A stretch of DNA of 64,000 bases, from contig NZ_CP088014.1 in the NCBI RefSeq assembly GCF_021044685.1, forward strand, positions 7,674,001 to 7,738,000. Reading direction: 5' to 3'. The translations under genes and the position numbers were made by a program. This DNA is from Bradyrhizobium daqingense (lineage in GTDB: Bacteria; Pseudomonadota; Alphaproteobacteria; Rhizobiales; Xanthobacteraceae). Shown here in pieces: positions 35,981 to 46,553 of this stretch. Below the pieces are notes generated by a model. The model was not told the origin of the DNA. It made no database searches and saw nothing but the letters and a program-made list of their open reading frames with translations. Numbering within the stretch: position 1 is the stretch's first letter; each line of letters begins with the position of its first letter.

Positions 35981-36290
35981 GATTAGGCCCAACGAAAGCC
36001 TCAGCCAGGCTGAGGGTGAGGCGGAGATTGTGGTCGACGGCGGTGAAGGCGATGTTGGCGGCGTCCCCCTCCCGGCCCTTTGAGATGGCAGCGACCGAGA
36101 TGCCCGTCGCTCTTCATGTGGCCATTCACGGCTCGATGACTGAGAGGCGCCTGAGCCGATGCGCAGATAAGATTGCCGCAACTTAAGGCCGCACTCGCGG
36201 GCCAGCCGATTGGTTAATCGCCGCATATTCCAGCTTGGCATCGGTCGGGAGGTGATGGTCTTGGGCTGAACGGTGGTCTCCACCGTCGCT
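35980..36290 (-). pseudogene. IS5-type transposase remnant
   Basis: Minus-strand pieces in two frames match the C-terminal part of an IS5-like transposase. LTNRLARECGLKLRQSYLRI lies near 36190-36250, and HMKSDGHLGRCHLKG (about 36085-36130) is followed after a frameshift by DAANIAFTAVDHNLRLTL (about 36000-36060). No complete frame remains. Confidence 0.5.
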
Positions 36291-36439
36291 GCTTGAGATC
36301 GCGCGTCCGCAACGCGCCGGTCTCATGCGCCCCCTCAAGCTCTCGGCCAGCAAGAGCTCCAGCTTGTCACCGAGCCGCTTACGTCAATGGCCAAGCGTGC
36401 CCGTTACGCAAGCTGGCGCCCTCGTCAGTCCGAACGCCT

Positions 36440-37440
36440 ACGTGGGCGTAGGAAGAATCGGATCAAGCTCCTCCTGCTCGAGGATCTTGGATCCATCTTT
36501 GGCCAAGTATGCCGCCAGTGAAGCGATGCCGGAGTTTGGTGGGCAACGAGCGGGTGCGGACTTTTTGGTCGGCGCCCGCCCCGAGATGCGGCAGGATCGG
36601 TCGTCCGACGGCGCGCTCCATCGTGTGGAATATCCAGGTGCCGTCCGGATCGATATCCGACCAGTGAAAGATCGGGGTTTGTTCGGACACCATTGCCGAG
36701 ATCGTGCGCAGGGCCTGTTGGCTGGCAAGCGAGGGATACCCGCCAACATACAGCGTAGCACCCAGTCGAGCGGCGTCGGCCTCGGCGACGTGCCTGTTGA
36801 AGCTTGCCAAGTTTTCGATCGTCAAAACATACGCCGGCGGCTCCCGGAAGCGGACATGATCTGCCTCCTTAGGCGCGATCCCGAGATGAGCGGAGTGGCT
36901 CCGGAGAGATCGGCCCCAAGAAGATCGATCTTACCCGCGATCAGCAGCGGCGGGGCAAAGCGTTCCAGCCCGATCGCCCGCAGTGCCTCGCGGGGCCGCG
37001 CGCCCGGAGGAAACTCGAGGACGCCACTCAGGAGCCGAACCACGACGCCTTCAACGCGTTCCAGCGTCTTGCTGTGCCTCACCGTCCGTCGCGAGAAGGT
37101 CTTATAGTCCACGTCGAGATGCTTGTTGTCCAGGATGGCCTGGGCGAGATCGAAGGCGTGGCGCAACGTATCGACATCGGACGAAGCGACCCGCGGGCTA
37201 CCGCTCCCGGTCGATCAACGACGGATCGACTGGTGCGCGCATCCGCACCTGAAGCGGTGGTTCGATCTGGTCAAGGCAGGCCGGGCGTGATCCGCGCGCA
37301 GCGGCGTTCATCGAACCATGATCGCCGCCCGGCGCGACCCTAACGATCAGCTGGCCGGCGTATGGTAGCCTTTCGGTTGCCATGCGCGACCCTTGAGGCG
37401 ATCCATGGCCATGATCGAGTCCGCCGCCCCATCCGCGCCG
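36440..37440 (-). pseudogene. Wadjet JetD-like (DUF3322/DUF2220) pseudogene
   Basis: Two out-of-phase minus-strand frames together follow the JetD topoisomerase-like nuclease subunit of Wadjet (JetABCD) systems. The first, in the 36822-37166 frame, has HLDVDYKTFSRRTVRHSKTLERVEGVVVRLL, then REALRAIGLERFAPPLLIAG and IDLLGADLSGATP. The second, in the 36463-36825 frame, has YVLTIENLASFNRHVAEADA and LYVGGYPSLAS, with IFHWSDIDPDGTWIFHTMERAVGRPILPH carrying the acidic DIDPDG toprim-like motif. The frame breaks near 36825 and the C-terminus is scrambled. No JetA, JetB or JetC is nearby, so this is a dead defence-gene remnant. Confidence 0.65.
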
Positions 37441-37500
37441 CAAGTCCAGCGACATGGCTCGATCTTTGACTGTAGGAGGCGCTTCATCCAGAATAAGAGT

Positions 37501-37947
37501 TTAGGACTTTGGTTCTTTGAATGCCTTCTTCTTCAAGGCGGATAAATAATTTCCTCGAACTCTTGGACGAGATTTACCGGCCAAGCGCATTTCTAGCGTC
37601 ACAACAAGTTCCTCAAATTTTTTGCGTGTTGCGCCCGCCAGAGGTCGTTGCCGATAATAGCTGTACAGGCGCTCGGTTATGACAGCTGTCACCCACCGTG
37701 GCGTATCTTCCGATTCGTAAAACTCACTTATCCTGGTTATAGCTAGGGAACGAGTCGATCTCGAGCAACATGAAAGAGCAGAGCAGCGTGCGAATTGCAG
37801 ATGTCTTCTCGCTGCGTATCTGCTCATCGATAAAATCAACCAGCTTTTCGCTTCCAAGGCTTTGATAGGCGATCTCGGCAACGATGGTCGGCATGACATG
37901 CTTGATCGTACCCTCGATGAACCTAAATAGCTGGGACAGCTTTTCAC
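37501..37947 (-). pseudogene. Frameshifted gene remnant of unknown function
   Basis: Two overlapping minus-strand frames look like one broken gene. FRFIEGTIKHVMPTIVAEIA, then KLVDFIDEQIRSEKTSAIRT (frame ending 37724), is followed out of phase by RWVTAVITERLYSYYRQRPL and TRKKFEELVVTLEMRLAGKS to the stop at 37501. Composition is helical and charged. I do not recognise the family. It abuts the cytochrome fragment at 37948. Confidence 0.35.
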
Positions 37948-38305
37948 TCAGTACCGGGCGCGACCATTGGACGGTGTTTGGGCAACAGCTCCTTATCTGC
38001 ACAACGGGTCTGTTCCGACCCTGAGAGACATGCTGGTGCCGCACGCCAAGCGGCCGATGTCGTTTTGCGTAGGCAGCCGTGCGTTCGACCCGGTCAACGT
38101 CGGGCTCGCGACGAAAGCACAGTCGTCCGAAAGCTGTGCGGCCGGTCTGACGAACTTCGATGTGTCGCTGCTTGGGAACAGCAATCGCGGACATTCTTTC
38201 GAGGGTAAGGAAACCGACTTAAGGAAACTGCCGCCCGGCATCATCGGACCAGAGTTGACCGACGCCGAACGGCGAGCGCTTGTCGAATATCTCAAGACTC
38301 TATGA
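37948..38305 (+). pseudogene. C-terminal fragment of a c-type cytochrome / di-haem peroxidase-like protein
   Basis: The frame reads RARPLDGVWATAPYLHNGSV, then PTLRDML, FCVGSRAFDPVNVGL and ELTDAERRALVEYLKTL. This is the usual C-terminus of large periplasmic cytochrome c proteins related to di-haem peroxidases. No CXXCH haem motif or signal peptide is present, and similarity begins upstream of the first ATG (37967), at the junction with the previous remnant. It is therefore a truncated gene, not a 112-residue protein. Confidence 0.6.
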
Positions 38306-38989
38306 GCGATGGCGTTCGACGCCGACTTGTGTGCCGGCGTCGCTAGCTTCCGCCGAGTTCGAATGCGCCTCGTCCGAACACGTGCCATTCGGCAGATTGT
38401 CCCTGCTCAGCCAGGTCATGTGTCCCTCCTGCCGGGACGTCGTCGATTGTCTTGAAGCCGCCATGAGCTCGCCGGTCCTAAGCAGCCCCGACTTGGCGCA
38501 ATCCTGACGATCCCGCCCAACCGCACTTGGCGATGCTGGGCGCGGCTACAGTTGCGCACTCGAAAACCTGTTCATTTTCCAAAATCTGGGCGCTCCAAGT
38601 GTAGTTTTTACAACATTTAGCGCCGAGCTATTATGGTTAAGCCAATAATTCGCCCTACAACCTTGTTGTGCAGCGTAGCAACGAACCGGAAAGTTATCGC
38701 GGAAGAGGTGGTGGCGATCATTGGCGTGCGAGATCAGCCGGCTGCTACCGATCGGGGCCGTATATCGGCCGACAATAAGCCAAGGCGAGGACTTGGGAGG
38801 AATAAGAGCTTGGCGCCGACGGAGCCTCTGAAAACGCTCGCCCCTCTTAGACGGCAGTCGGCCTATACTACCTCTCCTCAAATGCCGCGCCAGAAGCTTC
38901 CTTCCATCACCATCAACAATCTCGCTCCAAAGGCCCGCTTTCAGAGACCTCCAAAGCTACGCTTCCGGATTAAATCGACAGCTGGGGGT
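38306..38989. other. Gene-poor stretch downstream of rpoN
   Basis: About 680 bp in which I find no recognisable gene, RNA or repeat. Confidence 0.3.
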
Positions 38990-40444
38990 TTATTTATCGA
39001 GGCCAGTTCCGCCCGATGCTCTACTGTTCATCGTTGACCACATATTGTCGCGGCGGCGCTGCACCGAGGACCGAATGCGCATGGCTTCGCGGTACTTCGC
39101 GACCGTGCGGCGGGCAATATCAATGCCCGAGACTCGCAGGCGCTCAACGATCGCGTCATCGGACAGAACCGCTGACGGCTCTTCGGATTCGATCAGCTGC
39201 TTGATGCGGTGACGCACCGCTTCAGCGGAATGCGCCTCACCGCCATCCGCCGAAGGGATCGATGCCGTGAAGAAATATTTCAACTCGAATGTGCCGCGAT
39301 TTGTTGCCATGTATTTGTTGGCGGTGACGCGCGACACCGTGGATTCATGCATCTGGATGGCCTCGGCAACGGCCTTTAGATTCAGCGGCCGCAAATGCGC
39401 AACACCAAGGGTAAAGAAGCCGTCCTGCTGACGCACGATCTCGGTCGCAACTTTCAGGATGGTGCGGGCGCGCTGGTCGAGCGCGCGCACCAGCCAGGTC
39501 GCGTTCTGCAGCGCGTCGTTGAAGTAGGACTTATCGACGTCCTTGCCGATCTTCTTCGACAGTTTGGAATAATAGGTCTGGTTGACCAGCACGCGCGGCA
39601 AGGTGTCGCTGTTGAGCTCGACATGCCAGCCGCCATCAGGAGCCGGACGGACATAGACGTCGGGTACCATCGTCTGCAGCCGCGCCGACCCGAACTTCAT
39701 GCCCGGCTTGGGACTGAGCCGGCGGAGCTCGTCGATCATGTCGGCGATGTCCTCGTCGTCGACGCCGCAGAGCTTGCGCAAGCTCGCGATGTCGCGCTTG
39801 GCGAGGAGATCGAGATGCTCGACGAGGGCCTGCATCGCCGGATCGTATCTATCGAGCTCGCGGAGCTGGATCGCCAGGCACTCGCGCAAGTTACGCGCAC
39901 AGACGCCGGGCGGATCGAACTCCTGCAGGACGGCAAGAACGTGCTCGACATCCTCCTGCGTTGCGCCGAGCCGCTCGGCGGCCTGGCCGAGATCCGGCGG
40001 CAGATAGCCGGCTTCGTCGACGAGATCGATCAGATACTGCCCGATCATGCGCTGCGCCGGCGCGGTGAATGCGACCGACAGTTGTTCGGCCAGGTGGTCG
40101 GACAATGTTGTCTCGGACGCGACAAACGCTTCGAGATTGTAGTCTTCGTCACCCGAGCCGCCGCCACCCCATTCGGTATAGGTGGTCATGGCGCCATCCC
40201 GGGCGTCGCGCACTTGGGCCTCGGCCAGCTGATCGCCGCTGACCTGATCGACCTCAGTCGGGGCTTCGGCCCCAGCTGCATCGTCACTGGCACGCTCGAG
40301 CAGCGGATTACACTCCAGCTCTTCCTCCACGAAGGTCATGAGGTCGAGATTAGATAATTGCAGCAGCTTGATCGCCTGCATCAGCTGCGGCGACATGACC
40401 AGCGACTGGGATTGCCGGAACTCTAATCTTTGCGTGAGCGCCAT
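38990..40444 (-). CDS. rpoN1: RNA polymerase sigma-54 factor RpoN (rpoN1-like)
   Basis: A 484-residue sigma-54 with all three regions. Region I is Gln/Leu-rich (MALTQRLEFRQSQSLVMSPQ, then LMQAIKLLQLSNLDLMTFVEEEL), region II is acidic (about 55-110), and region III carries the core-binding and DNA-binding parts with HESTVSRVTANKY and the RpoN box ARRTVAKYREAM. The open frame extends to 40486, but a FixK box centred at ~40518 would place the transcript start near 40477, so the ATG at 40444 is preferred. Bradyrhizobium carries two rpoN genes, and rpoN1 is the one known to be controlled by FixLJ-FixK2 under low oxygen, hence the symbol. Confidence 0.9.
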   Translation of the reverse strand: MALTQRLEFRQSQSLVMSPQLMQAIKLLQLSNLDLMTFVEEELECNPLLERASDDAAGAEAPTEVDQVSGDQLAEAQVRDARDGAMTTYTEWGGGGSGDEDYNLEAFVASETTLSDHLAEQLSVAFTAPAQRMIGQYLIDLVDEAGYLPPDLGQAAERLGATQEDVEHVLAVLQEFDPPGVCARNLRECLAIQLRELDRYDPAMQALVEHLDLLAKRDIASLRKLCGVDDEDIADMIDELRRLSPKPGMKFGSARLQTMVPDVYVRPAPDGGWHVELNSDTLPRVLVNQTYYSKLSKKIGKDVDKSYFNDALQNATWLVRALDQRARTILKVATEIVRQQDGFFTLGVAHLRPLNLKAVAEAIQMHESTVSRVTANKYMATNRGTFELKYFFTASIPSADGGEAHSAEAVRHRIKQLIESEEPSAVLSDDAIVERLRVSGIDIARRTVAKYREAMRIRSSVQRRRDNMWSTMNSRASGGTGLDK

Positions 40445-40511
40445 GAAGCAAGAACCGTTACTGAAGTTGGTCTGCGTTTTGCTCATCTAGTCAGGAGCTG
40501 ATCTAAGCGCT

Positions 40512-40525
40512 TTGATGTCGCGCAA
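40512..40525 (-). promoter_or_regulatory. FixK/FNR-type box upstream of rpoN1
   Basis: TTGATGTCGCGCAA fits TTG(A/C)-N6-(T/G)CAA, the FixK2 consensus. It is centred 74 bp before the rpoN ATG at 40444, suiting activation from about -41 under micro-oxic conditions. Confidence 0.6.
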
Positions 40526-42737
40526 AAGCGGATGCGAGGTGAGATGAAGGCAGCGAACAACGGAATCCGACACTCAGTCGGAGCTCCCTCGTCAATCCCC
40601 ATTGTGCGCGAGATGAGAGGACTAGGAATTCGGATGCGGCACTGTGACGCGAGGGCATCAACAAACAGGACAGCTTCCCGTGGCGATACTCCTATCAAGG
40701 ACTTGCAGTCCCCGGCAGTTTCGGTGAGTTCTGCGCGTAGCCGCGATCCTCCACCCTCCCGCAGGAGCGCCGGCAACAGCTGCGCGGGGCTCAGGATCAG
40801 TGCCTGCCGCCACTCAGACAGTCCCTCGCTGTCGAGCCTTGCTGCACGCTCGAATTAGCGCGAACTTCGAAGCCGATCGTGGAAGGAAGTTGCGCAAACG
40901 AATTGGCACTAGGGCTGGCAGTCGAAAATAGTTGAGGTAGCGGGTTGAACCGGCCGCAAGATCGCTATTGCGTCAAACGCGATTGCGAGGCGATCACCAT
41001 TCAGCTGCCCAACGCCTGCCGCTTGTTGGCCGCTAGCGTCTGCCCCATGTGCGTCGAGAAGAGTCTCTTGTCCGGGTTGCTGACGCAAATCGGCAGAAGT
41101 TCGAATAGCGGGCATATATTGGCCTGCTCTTCGGCTTATCCTGCCGAAAGTTCCAACGTATTCGGGATGACGAATCTGGGGCCTCTGACGCATCAAATCT
41201 GGGACAGTTAGTTTCCTCCGCTTGGCCGCTGAGCGGGACGATCTTGTCGGTTTGGTCGAGAGCCCTGCGCCAGTCGCCTTGCTTGCAGCGGCCGGCCGAC
41301 ATACTCGCTCCGCGAGAGGCGTCCGCACGCGCGAGACCGCCATGATGTTCCTACGACCTCGAGCAACATTTCATCGCTGGCCAGCGGGGTCTTGCCAGCG
41401 CGTTGGCCCACTCCTCGCCATATCGGTGCTGCCGGTGAAGCCTGCCGCCTCCCCAAACAACACCTCTCCGAAGCTTCGGTGGGATGCCGACCCCAATCAC
41501 TCGCCTCAGTGGCATCTGAGCTGCGGCGAAACGACAAGAAGAATTCGCGCTCTTGGTACAACTCACCGGGTCGCAGAGGCAAGCTCCCGAGCCGAACCCC
41601 GGCTCATCGCCCGCGTCGTCGTACCTGCCATTCGCGCTCCCGCTGCCTCTGCGCCGATGGTAGCACCATACACCGCGCTGTAGAACACCGCAGCGGAAGT
41701 TGGCGCCGCGACATCTTATTCCGGCTACCGACGCAATTGAGCGGCCGCGTGAGGAGTTCGAGCGACGGATCAAGATCAAGACCGTTTGCCATCAGCGGCC
41801 GCCGCGGCAATGCCGTCCTGGCCTGCTCACCCCCGGCCAGATCAACATGCGCAAGGTCGACGGCTGGAGACCCCTCACCACAAATCCTTCGATAGGTAAC
41901 TTGGGACGCGCCTAGTTGTGGGGCGCGCACCATAGCCACAATGCAATGCGCATCGCGATTGAACTCGCTGCGCACGGGCAGGTAGCTTCATGTTAGTGGA
42001 AATCGCGCCGACATTGCCGCAGCTGGCAAGCCTCGATTGCACAACGCGAAGCATCAACTTCTCGATAAGGGCCGCGCTGCCGCTCAGGTGAAGGGCCTGG
42101 CTTCAGCGATCACGGCTTCGTCCAGCGGCAAGCCCCTGCCATAGGGACGAACCAGCTTTCGCGGGCGGTCGCATCGAGCAGCGGCACCTCAGTTGCCTGA
42201 TTGATATGGCCGGGACGGCCGGCTGGCGCAGCCTCGAGAGCCTCGAGACGGTTGGTGGCGAGAATGAAGATGTTGTCATTGTTGCTTCAACCCGTTCATT
42301 GCGTTGAGCAGCCTGTTTAGCAACACTTACTTGCAAAAACCTATAACAGCGCGATTCCTGGCAAACAGATCGACATCCTCGATCTGAAACGGATGGAACT
42401 TCATATCAATAGCGCCGGGATCGCGTGGTCGGTATGACAAAGCATGCGATTTACCGCCTAGGACCTGCATTGTCCGAACTAGGAAATCCAGCCTCAGGCG
42501 AGTCTGACGCAGCGAGACTTGCATGAAGCGCCGACGCCCCTAGGTCCACGCCAGCCACTGATAAACACCGGACACGCGCGCCGGATGCGCTTGCCCCGTC
42601 ATCTGGTTTGAGCCAATTCCGTTGAAGTACATCGTTGAATCCACTAGAGATCGGCTATCCCGACCGCAGCAGATGAATCGCAAAGGAAGAGCCCGCCGAC
42701 GCAGGGTCCTTGATCGTTCCTTTGAAGGCGTACGGAG
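40526..42737. other. Long gene-poor region between rpoN1 and the LuxR-type gene
   Basis: About 2.2 kb with many overlapping open frames typical of high-GC non-coding DNA. None shows a domain or a convincing start; the region is probably decayed DNA. Confidence 0.35.
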
Positions 42738-43523
42738 CTAAATGATGCCGCGCCGGGTTGCTTTGGCTACAGCATTTGTCCGGTTTGCCGCCCCTAGCTT
42801 TCTGATGACGTTCTTCATGTGGAAATTGACGGTATTATCAGTGACGTTAACAAGTTGCCCGATTACCCAGGCTGACTTCCCCTCTGCGACCCAGTATAGG
42901 CACTCTGTTTCTCGCGGTGTTAGCGGAATGTCTGTCTCGCAACTCTCATCAAGCGGCGGTGTAATCTGCGCGACAGCGTTGTGAAACGCCGACGCCAATG
43001 TCGTGAGATGAGCCATGCGATCCTGTGGATCGGCATCATCGAAAGGAGATGCAAACGATACGAAAGCCGATCGGCCTTGCGATCCAAACAATGGCACGCT
43101 CATGCCATGCTTAAGGCCTGCTTCTTTGGCCTCGCGTAAGACGCGCAGCTCACGGGGCTGCAGTTCATATCGACTGGTTAGTTCATCCCAAAGAAAGGGC
43201 CTTGGCAGCATTGCTGTCCGCCGGACCACCGGGTCGATCGCTTGATATTCTTGTTCAGCATAGCGTTGGCACCAATCAGACGGGAAGTTTATAGTTGGCG
43301 GGGGCGGTAGATACTCTGGCAAACGACGCTCATTGGAGCAGGAGAGTGCTCCGTAGGCGACTTTATCAAAGCCTTCATTGCTCGCGAAATTCACAAGAAG
43401 ATCGAACAGCGCTGCGATTGATCTTGTCTGTATAGCGCACTCGATGAAGCTGAATAGGTCGGGCCCGCGACTTTCCCGTCTGCTTGAAGCGAGTGGCATT
43501 TTGCCGTGCGACTGGTCATCCAT
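42738..43523 (-). CDS. LuxR-family transcriptional regulator with autoinducer-binding-like domain
   Basis: A 261-residue LuxR-type regulator. Residues ~30-175 resemble an autoinducer-binding domain: FPSDWCQRYAEQEYQAIDPV with its Trp, Tyr and Asp-Pro, and RPFLWDEL. Residues ~197-255 are a LuxR HTH (LTPRETECLYWVAEGKSAWV, then TVNFHMKNVIRKLGAANRTNAVAKA). No luxI homologue is seen in this window, so it may be an orphan sensor of its own, foreign or plant signals. A poor tts-like sequence lies 150-170 bp upstream but is not convincing. Confidence 0.85.
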   Translation of the reverse strand: MDDQSHGKMPLASSRRESRGPDLFSFIECAIQTRSIAALFDLLVNFASNEGFDKVAYGALSCSNERRLPEYLPPPPTINFPSDWCQRYAEQEYQAIDPVVRRTAMLPRPFLWDELTSRYELQPRELRVLREAKEAGLKHGMSVPLFGSQGRSAFVSFASPFDDADPQDRMAHLTTLASAFHNAVAQITPPLDESCETDIPLTPRETECLYWVAEGKSAWVIGQLVNVTDNTVNFHMKNVIRKLGAANRTNAVAKATRRGII

Positions 43524-43540
43524 TTTCTATTTCCGTTTGC

Positions 43541-44065
43541 TTACACAGATGTTGGCTTTGCTTCTTGCAGCTGAAAGCTCGCGCGCGAAAGGAAAGCGCC
43601 GGCCCAGAACTGTTTCACACGGTCCCAGCACGCTCCGAGAAGATAATCGGAGCGACTTGACGCACGCTGGCAGGTCGAGCCAAAGCGAAGCTGACTTTGT
43701 TCGCTGCTGACCGGTCGGGCTGCTCTCCGAGGTGCCAGTGCCCCAGTCTCTCGAAAGAACGGCTGGCAAATCATGCAACGATTGCGGCGGACACGGTCAG
43801 CACTTCTCGTAAGAACATGCCGGCATCTCGAGCGCCACCGCAAAGGAGCGAGGTCGGCATGGAACTGTTCGCAGCTCGGCACACCACACCCGGACGGGTC
43901 CAGCGCCCTCAGGTGCTTGCGCATTTTGGGCCACCACCCGCGGACATCAACAAATGGCTGCTTGACGAGGACGACAGCGTGCATGCGATCCTCAGGACTT
44001 TCCAAGAACCACCGATGCGCACAGCAATTCTCGCACCACTCGCCGATCGGAGAACTTGCCCCCAT
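43541..44065 (-). CDS. Hypothetical Cys-rich protein (doubtful)
   Basis: An open frame whose start could be ATG 44065, giving about 174 residues. It has paired cysteines (WCENCC near the start, SGCGVPSC, RCMICQPF) and several Trp. I do not recognise it and see no good ribosome-binding site. Its only support is a perfect FixK box at 44158-44171, about 100 bp upstream in the right orientation for a FixK-activated promoter. It may be a shadow frame. Confidence 0.25.
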   Translation of the reverse strand: MGASSPIGEWCENCCAHRWFLESPEDRMHAVVLVKQPFVDVRGWWPKMRKHLRALDPSGCGVPSCEQFHADLAPLRWRSRCRHVLTRSADRVRRNRCMICQPFFRETGALAPRRAARPVSSEQSQLRFGSTCQRASSRSDYLLGACWDRVKQFWAGAFLSRASFQLQEAKPTSV

Positions 44066-44157
44066 AATAGGGGCACTCGCAGAAAGATGGTCTCCTCTGG
44101 TTGAGCGGATGTGACATACGTCGAACATGCGACAACGTCTCATGCGCGACACAGAAT

Positions 44158-44171
44158 TTGATATAGATCAA
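44158..44171. promoter_or_regulatory. Perfect FNR/FixK box
   Basis: TTGATATAGATCAA is an exact TTGAT-N4-ATCAA anaerobox. Which transcript it controls is unclear: the minus-strand frame ending 43541 is the nearest candidate, and no firm plus-strand gene follows. Confidence 0.65.
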
Positions 44172-44623
44172 GAGCGTGATTAAAGGCCTGCCGTCTCACC
44201 TGCATTGACGGGGCGCGAATGGCACTCCCTGAGTGCCATCTTAACGCGCGAGGCAAGTCCAGTACCAACCTTCCTGCGGGCAGCGGAGCAGCAGTTTAGT
44301 GTGGCTCTGCTTTTCGAGCAGTCGAGGACGGCACTTTCGAACTTTCGCTGTGGCTCGCCTTTGCGAACTTCCCATCGGCGTCGTGAAGACTTGCCCCCTC
44401 CTTGCAAACCCGAGGAGAGAGCGAATGAACGAGGAAAGAAACAAAGGCTCGTTGTTGATCGGTCCGGGAGCAGGTTGATAGAACTCCTTGTGGCGTGGCG
44501 GAAATGTTGCGCCTCTCGGGCCTAGGGTCTGAAGCGGGTTACACGCCAGCTCGGGTGCAGCCTTCACACGATGAAGGGCTATGGAATGGCGGGTGAGGTG
44601 AAGCCGTTCAAGTCGTGTCCGGG
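44172..44623. other. Gene-poor stretch
   Basis: Some 450 bp with no supported gene. Confidence 0.3.
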
Positions 44624-45238
44624 TTAGCTCTCCCGCACCACGGTCTTCAGGTAATGGTAGGCCTTGATGATCTCGACCAGGCGCTGCTCCGTAGAGCGGT
44701 CGCCGCCATTGGCATCGGGGTGGTGCCTCTTGACCATCGCCCTGTACCTCGCCTTGATATCTCCGAGCGTCGCATCGACATTCAGGCCCATCACCTGCAA
44801 CGCTTTCCGCTTGGCATTGAAAAGCTTGCGCGTCTCAGGCCTGGCCTCCGCGCGGGCGCGTCCCTTCAGCTCAGCGAGCATGCAAAAAGCATCGCAGTCG
44901 TCCTCGGAATGGGCCGGGCTGCCGGTCATCTTGCGGGCGCTGATGGGCTCGCCGATTTTCCAAGTTGGACGATGGCCCGTCAGCGCGTCATTCTGGTAGC
45001 GCGCGATCGCTTCGGCGTCCATCCCGGAGAAGAAATTGTAGGACTGATTGTATTCGCGAGCATGCTCGATGCAGAAGTGCCAATATTCGCGCGCATTGTG
45101 GCGGCCCTTTGGCGCGGGATGGGTTGCCTTGTTCTGGCAATCAGGCCATTCGCATCGCACCGCGGTCCGGCGCTCCTCCTGCGCTTCCTGCTTGTTGATG
45201 CGAATGGAGGCGAAGAATTTGGATGTGTCGCTCAGCAT
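44624..45238 (-). CDS. J-domain (DnaJ-like) protein
   Basis: A 204-residue protein with a C-terminal J domain (about residues 150-200): NVDATLGDIKARYRAMVKRH followed by the HPD motif in HHPDANGG. The N-terminal part has four Cys/His positions (CEWPDCQNKATHPAP, HFCIEH) that could hold a metal and a conserved YNFFSGM segment. It lacks the Gly/Phe and zinc-finger parts of DnaJ proper, so it is a specialised DnaK co-chaperone common in alphaproteobacteria. Length and layout match that group. Confidence 0.88.
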   Translation of the reverse strand: MLSDTSKFFASIRINKQEAQEERRTAVRCEWPDCQNKATHPAPKGRHNAREYWHFCIEHAREYNQSYNFFSGMDAEAIARYQNDALTGHRPTWKIGEPISARKMTGSPAHSEDDCDAFCMLAELKGRARAEARPETRKLFNAKRKALQVMGLNVDATLGDIKARYRAMVKRHHPDANGGDRSTEQRLVEIIKAYHYLKTVVRES

Positions 45239-46553
45239 GACTTGGCTCCGTTGGGCGGAGCGGCAGTTAGCAGCGCCGCTTCTAAGCTAGAGAATTGGTT
45301 TCGACGGCAAGTTGGATCTGACTCGGCCTTTGCGTCTAGTTCAGTGCATGGTGTAGCAAGCACTTCCCAGCAATCGACATGCCAGGACTCGCGCGCTTGG
45401 TTCAGACAATCATCTCTTTGCGATCTCAGATCGATTCAATTGCAATGTGCTGTCGGGCTCTGCACATCGAGGTCTTGAACGGGACCGGGTGAATACGAAC
45501 AAAGCGGGAGCTATGCAGGAATCTGGCTGATGACGCGCTTAGGGAAGCAGCGGAGCAACGCGGATGGTGAATTTGCGAGAACTTCTCGACGAGGCGATAT
45601 GGCCAGAATGAGACTATCAACATCCTGCCCTTCGCTCAGCCGCCTGCGGTTGATCATGCGTGCTACAAATTCTGCGCAACAGAGCGCGTGTTCTGCTCGC
45701 CCGGTGCCGCGACGGAATCGTTCCAGAGACGCCGGCGAGATGAAGCGGCCAAGGATGGCCGCGCAACACCGCAAAAGCTATCGGCGCAATCGAGGCGGCC
45801 GGGCCCAAGGTGAGGACCGGGCGCGCGACTCTCGCCGGTTGGATCCGCTTCACGTACTTGATTTTGCCAGCCGAGCGCGGCGACCAGGAGCTTTGATCCC
45901 CTGCTTAGCCGGGCCGTATGTTGACTCGCGATTTCAGGAGGCACGATCGGCCCTGCTGGAAAGGATGCGGCGAATCTTTTGCTATTAGCGATTTTTGGGG
46001 CCTGAACAATCGATCGCGGGGCAAATACGTGCGCCGCAGCACAAGTCCGCCGGCGATCAAAGAGAGCCCGAGCTGGTTCTGAGCGGCAAGAAGAAGGCCA
46101 TGGAGGGTCTCAACGGCGCCCAGCCGGCGCGGTCGCGGAGCATGCACTCGACATCTTTACTGCGAGCGCACCAAATATGTGCGTGGCCGCGATTACCGGA
46201 CAAGGATCGCCGATATAAAGCCTATTGGCTTTCTGTGTCTTGCCGGCCGAGCACCAGCAGAGAACCACAATCCGAGCGAGAGCATCCGCCGCGGTACGGC
46301 ACACGAACATGCGAGCCAGGAACCGTTGTCGGCCACCAACCGTATTAGATTGTGCAAGCTGAGCAAGCGTGAGACGTTGGGATGACCGAAGAGCCACAAT
46401 CAGTTGCCGAGATCATCGCGGCGTCAGAGTGCCGACAGTATTTGAGCCCGTCCCAAACAGGCAAAAACGATGCCGCCTGCTCGGCTTCGTCACCAGTCGC
46501 GATTGCGGCGAAATGACTGAGCTGAGATCGCACTCCGGTTAGTCTCTAAGCAC
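45239..46553. other. Long gene-poor region
   Basis: About 1.3 kb without any supported gene; it ends at the tts box of the next effector-like gene. Confidence 0.35.

Noticed and set aside
40884..40902. TGGCAC-containing sequence resembling a -24/-12 sigma-54 promoter
   Set aside because: The -12 GC is out of register, and no gene follows.
40909..41975. Overlapping frames of 120-150 codons between rpoN1 and the LuxR-type gene
   Set aside because: No domain, start signal or conserved pattern; several frames are open on both strands at once, as expected for GC-rich non-coding DNA.
43666..43695. tts-like sequence (minus strand) upstream of the LuxR-type gene, GTCAGCTTCGCTTTGGCT then CGACC
   Set aside because: The first half matches well, but the central TCG and the terminal TA are missing, and no effector lies downstream. 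Chance match more likely.
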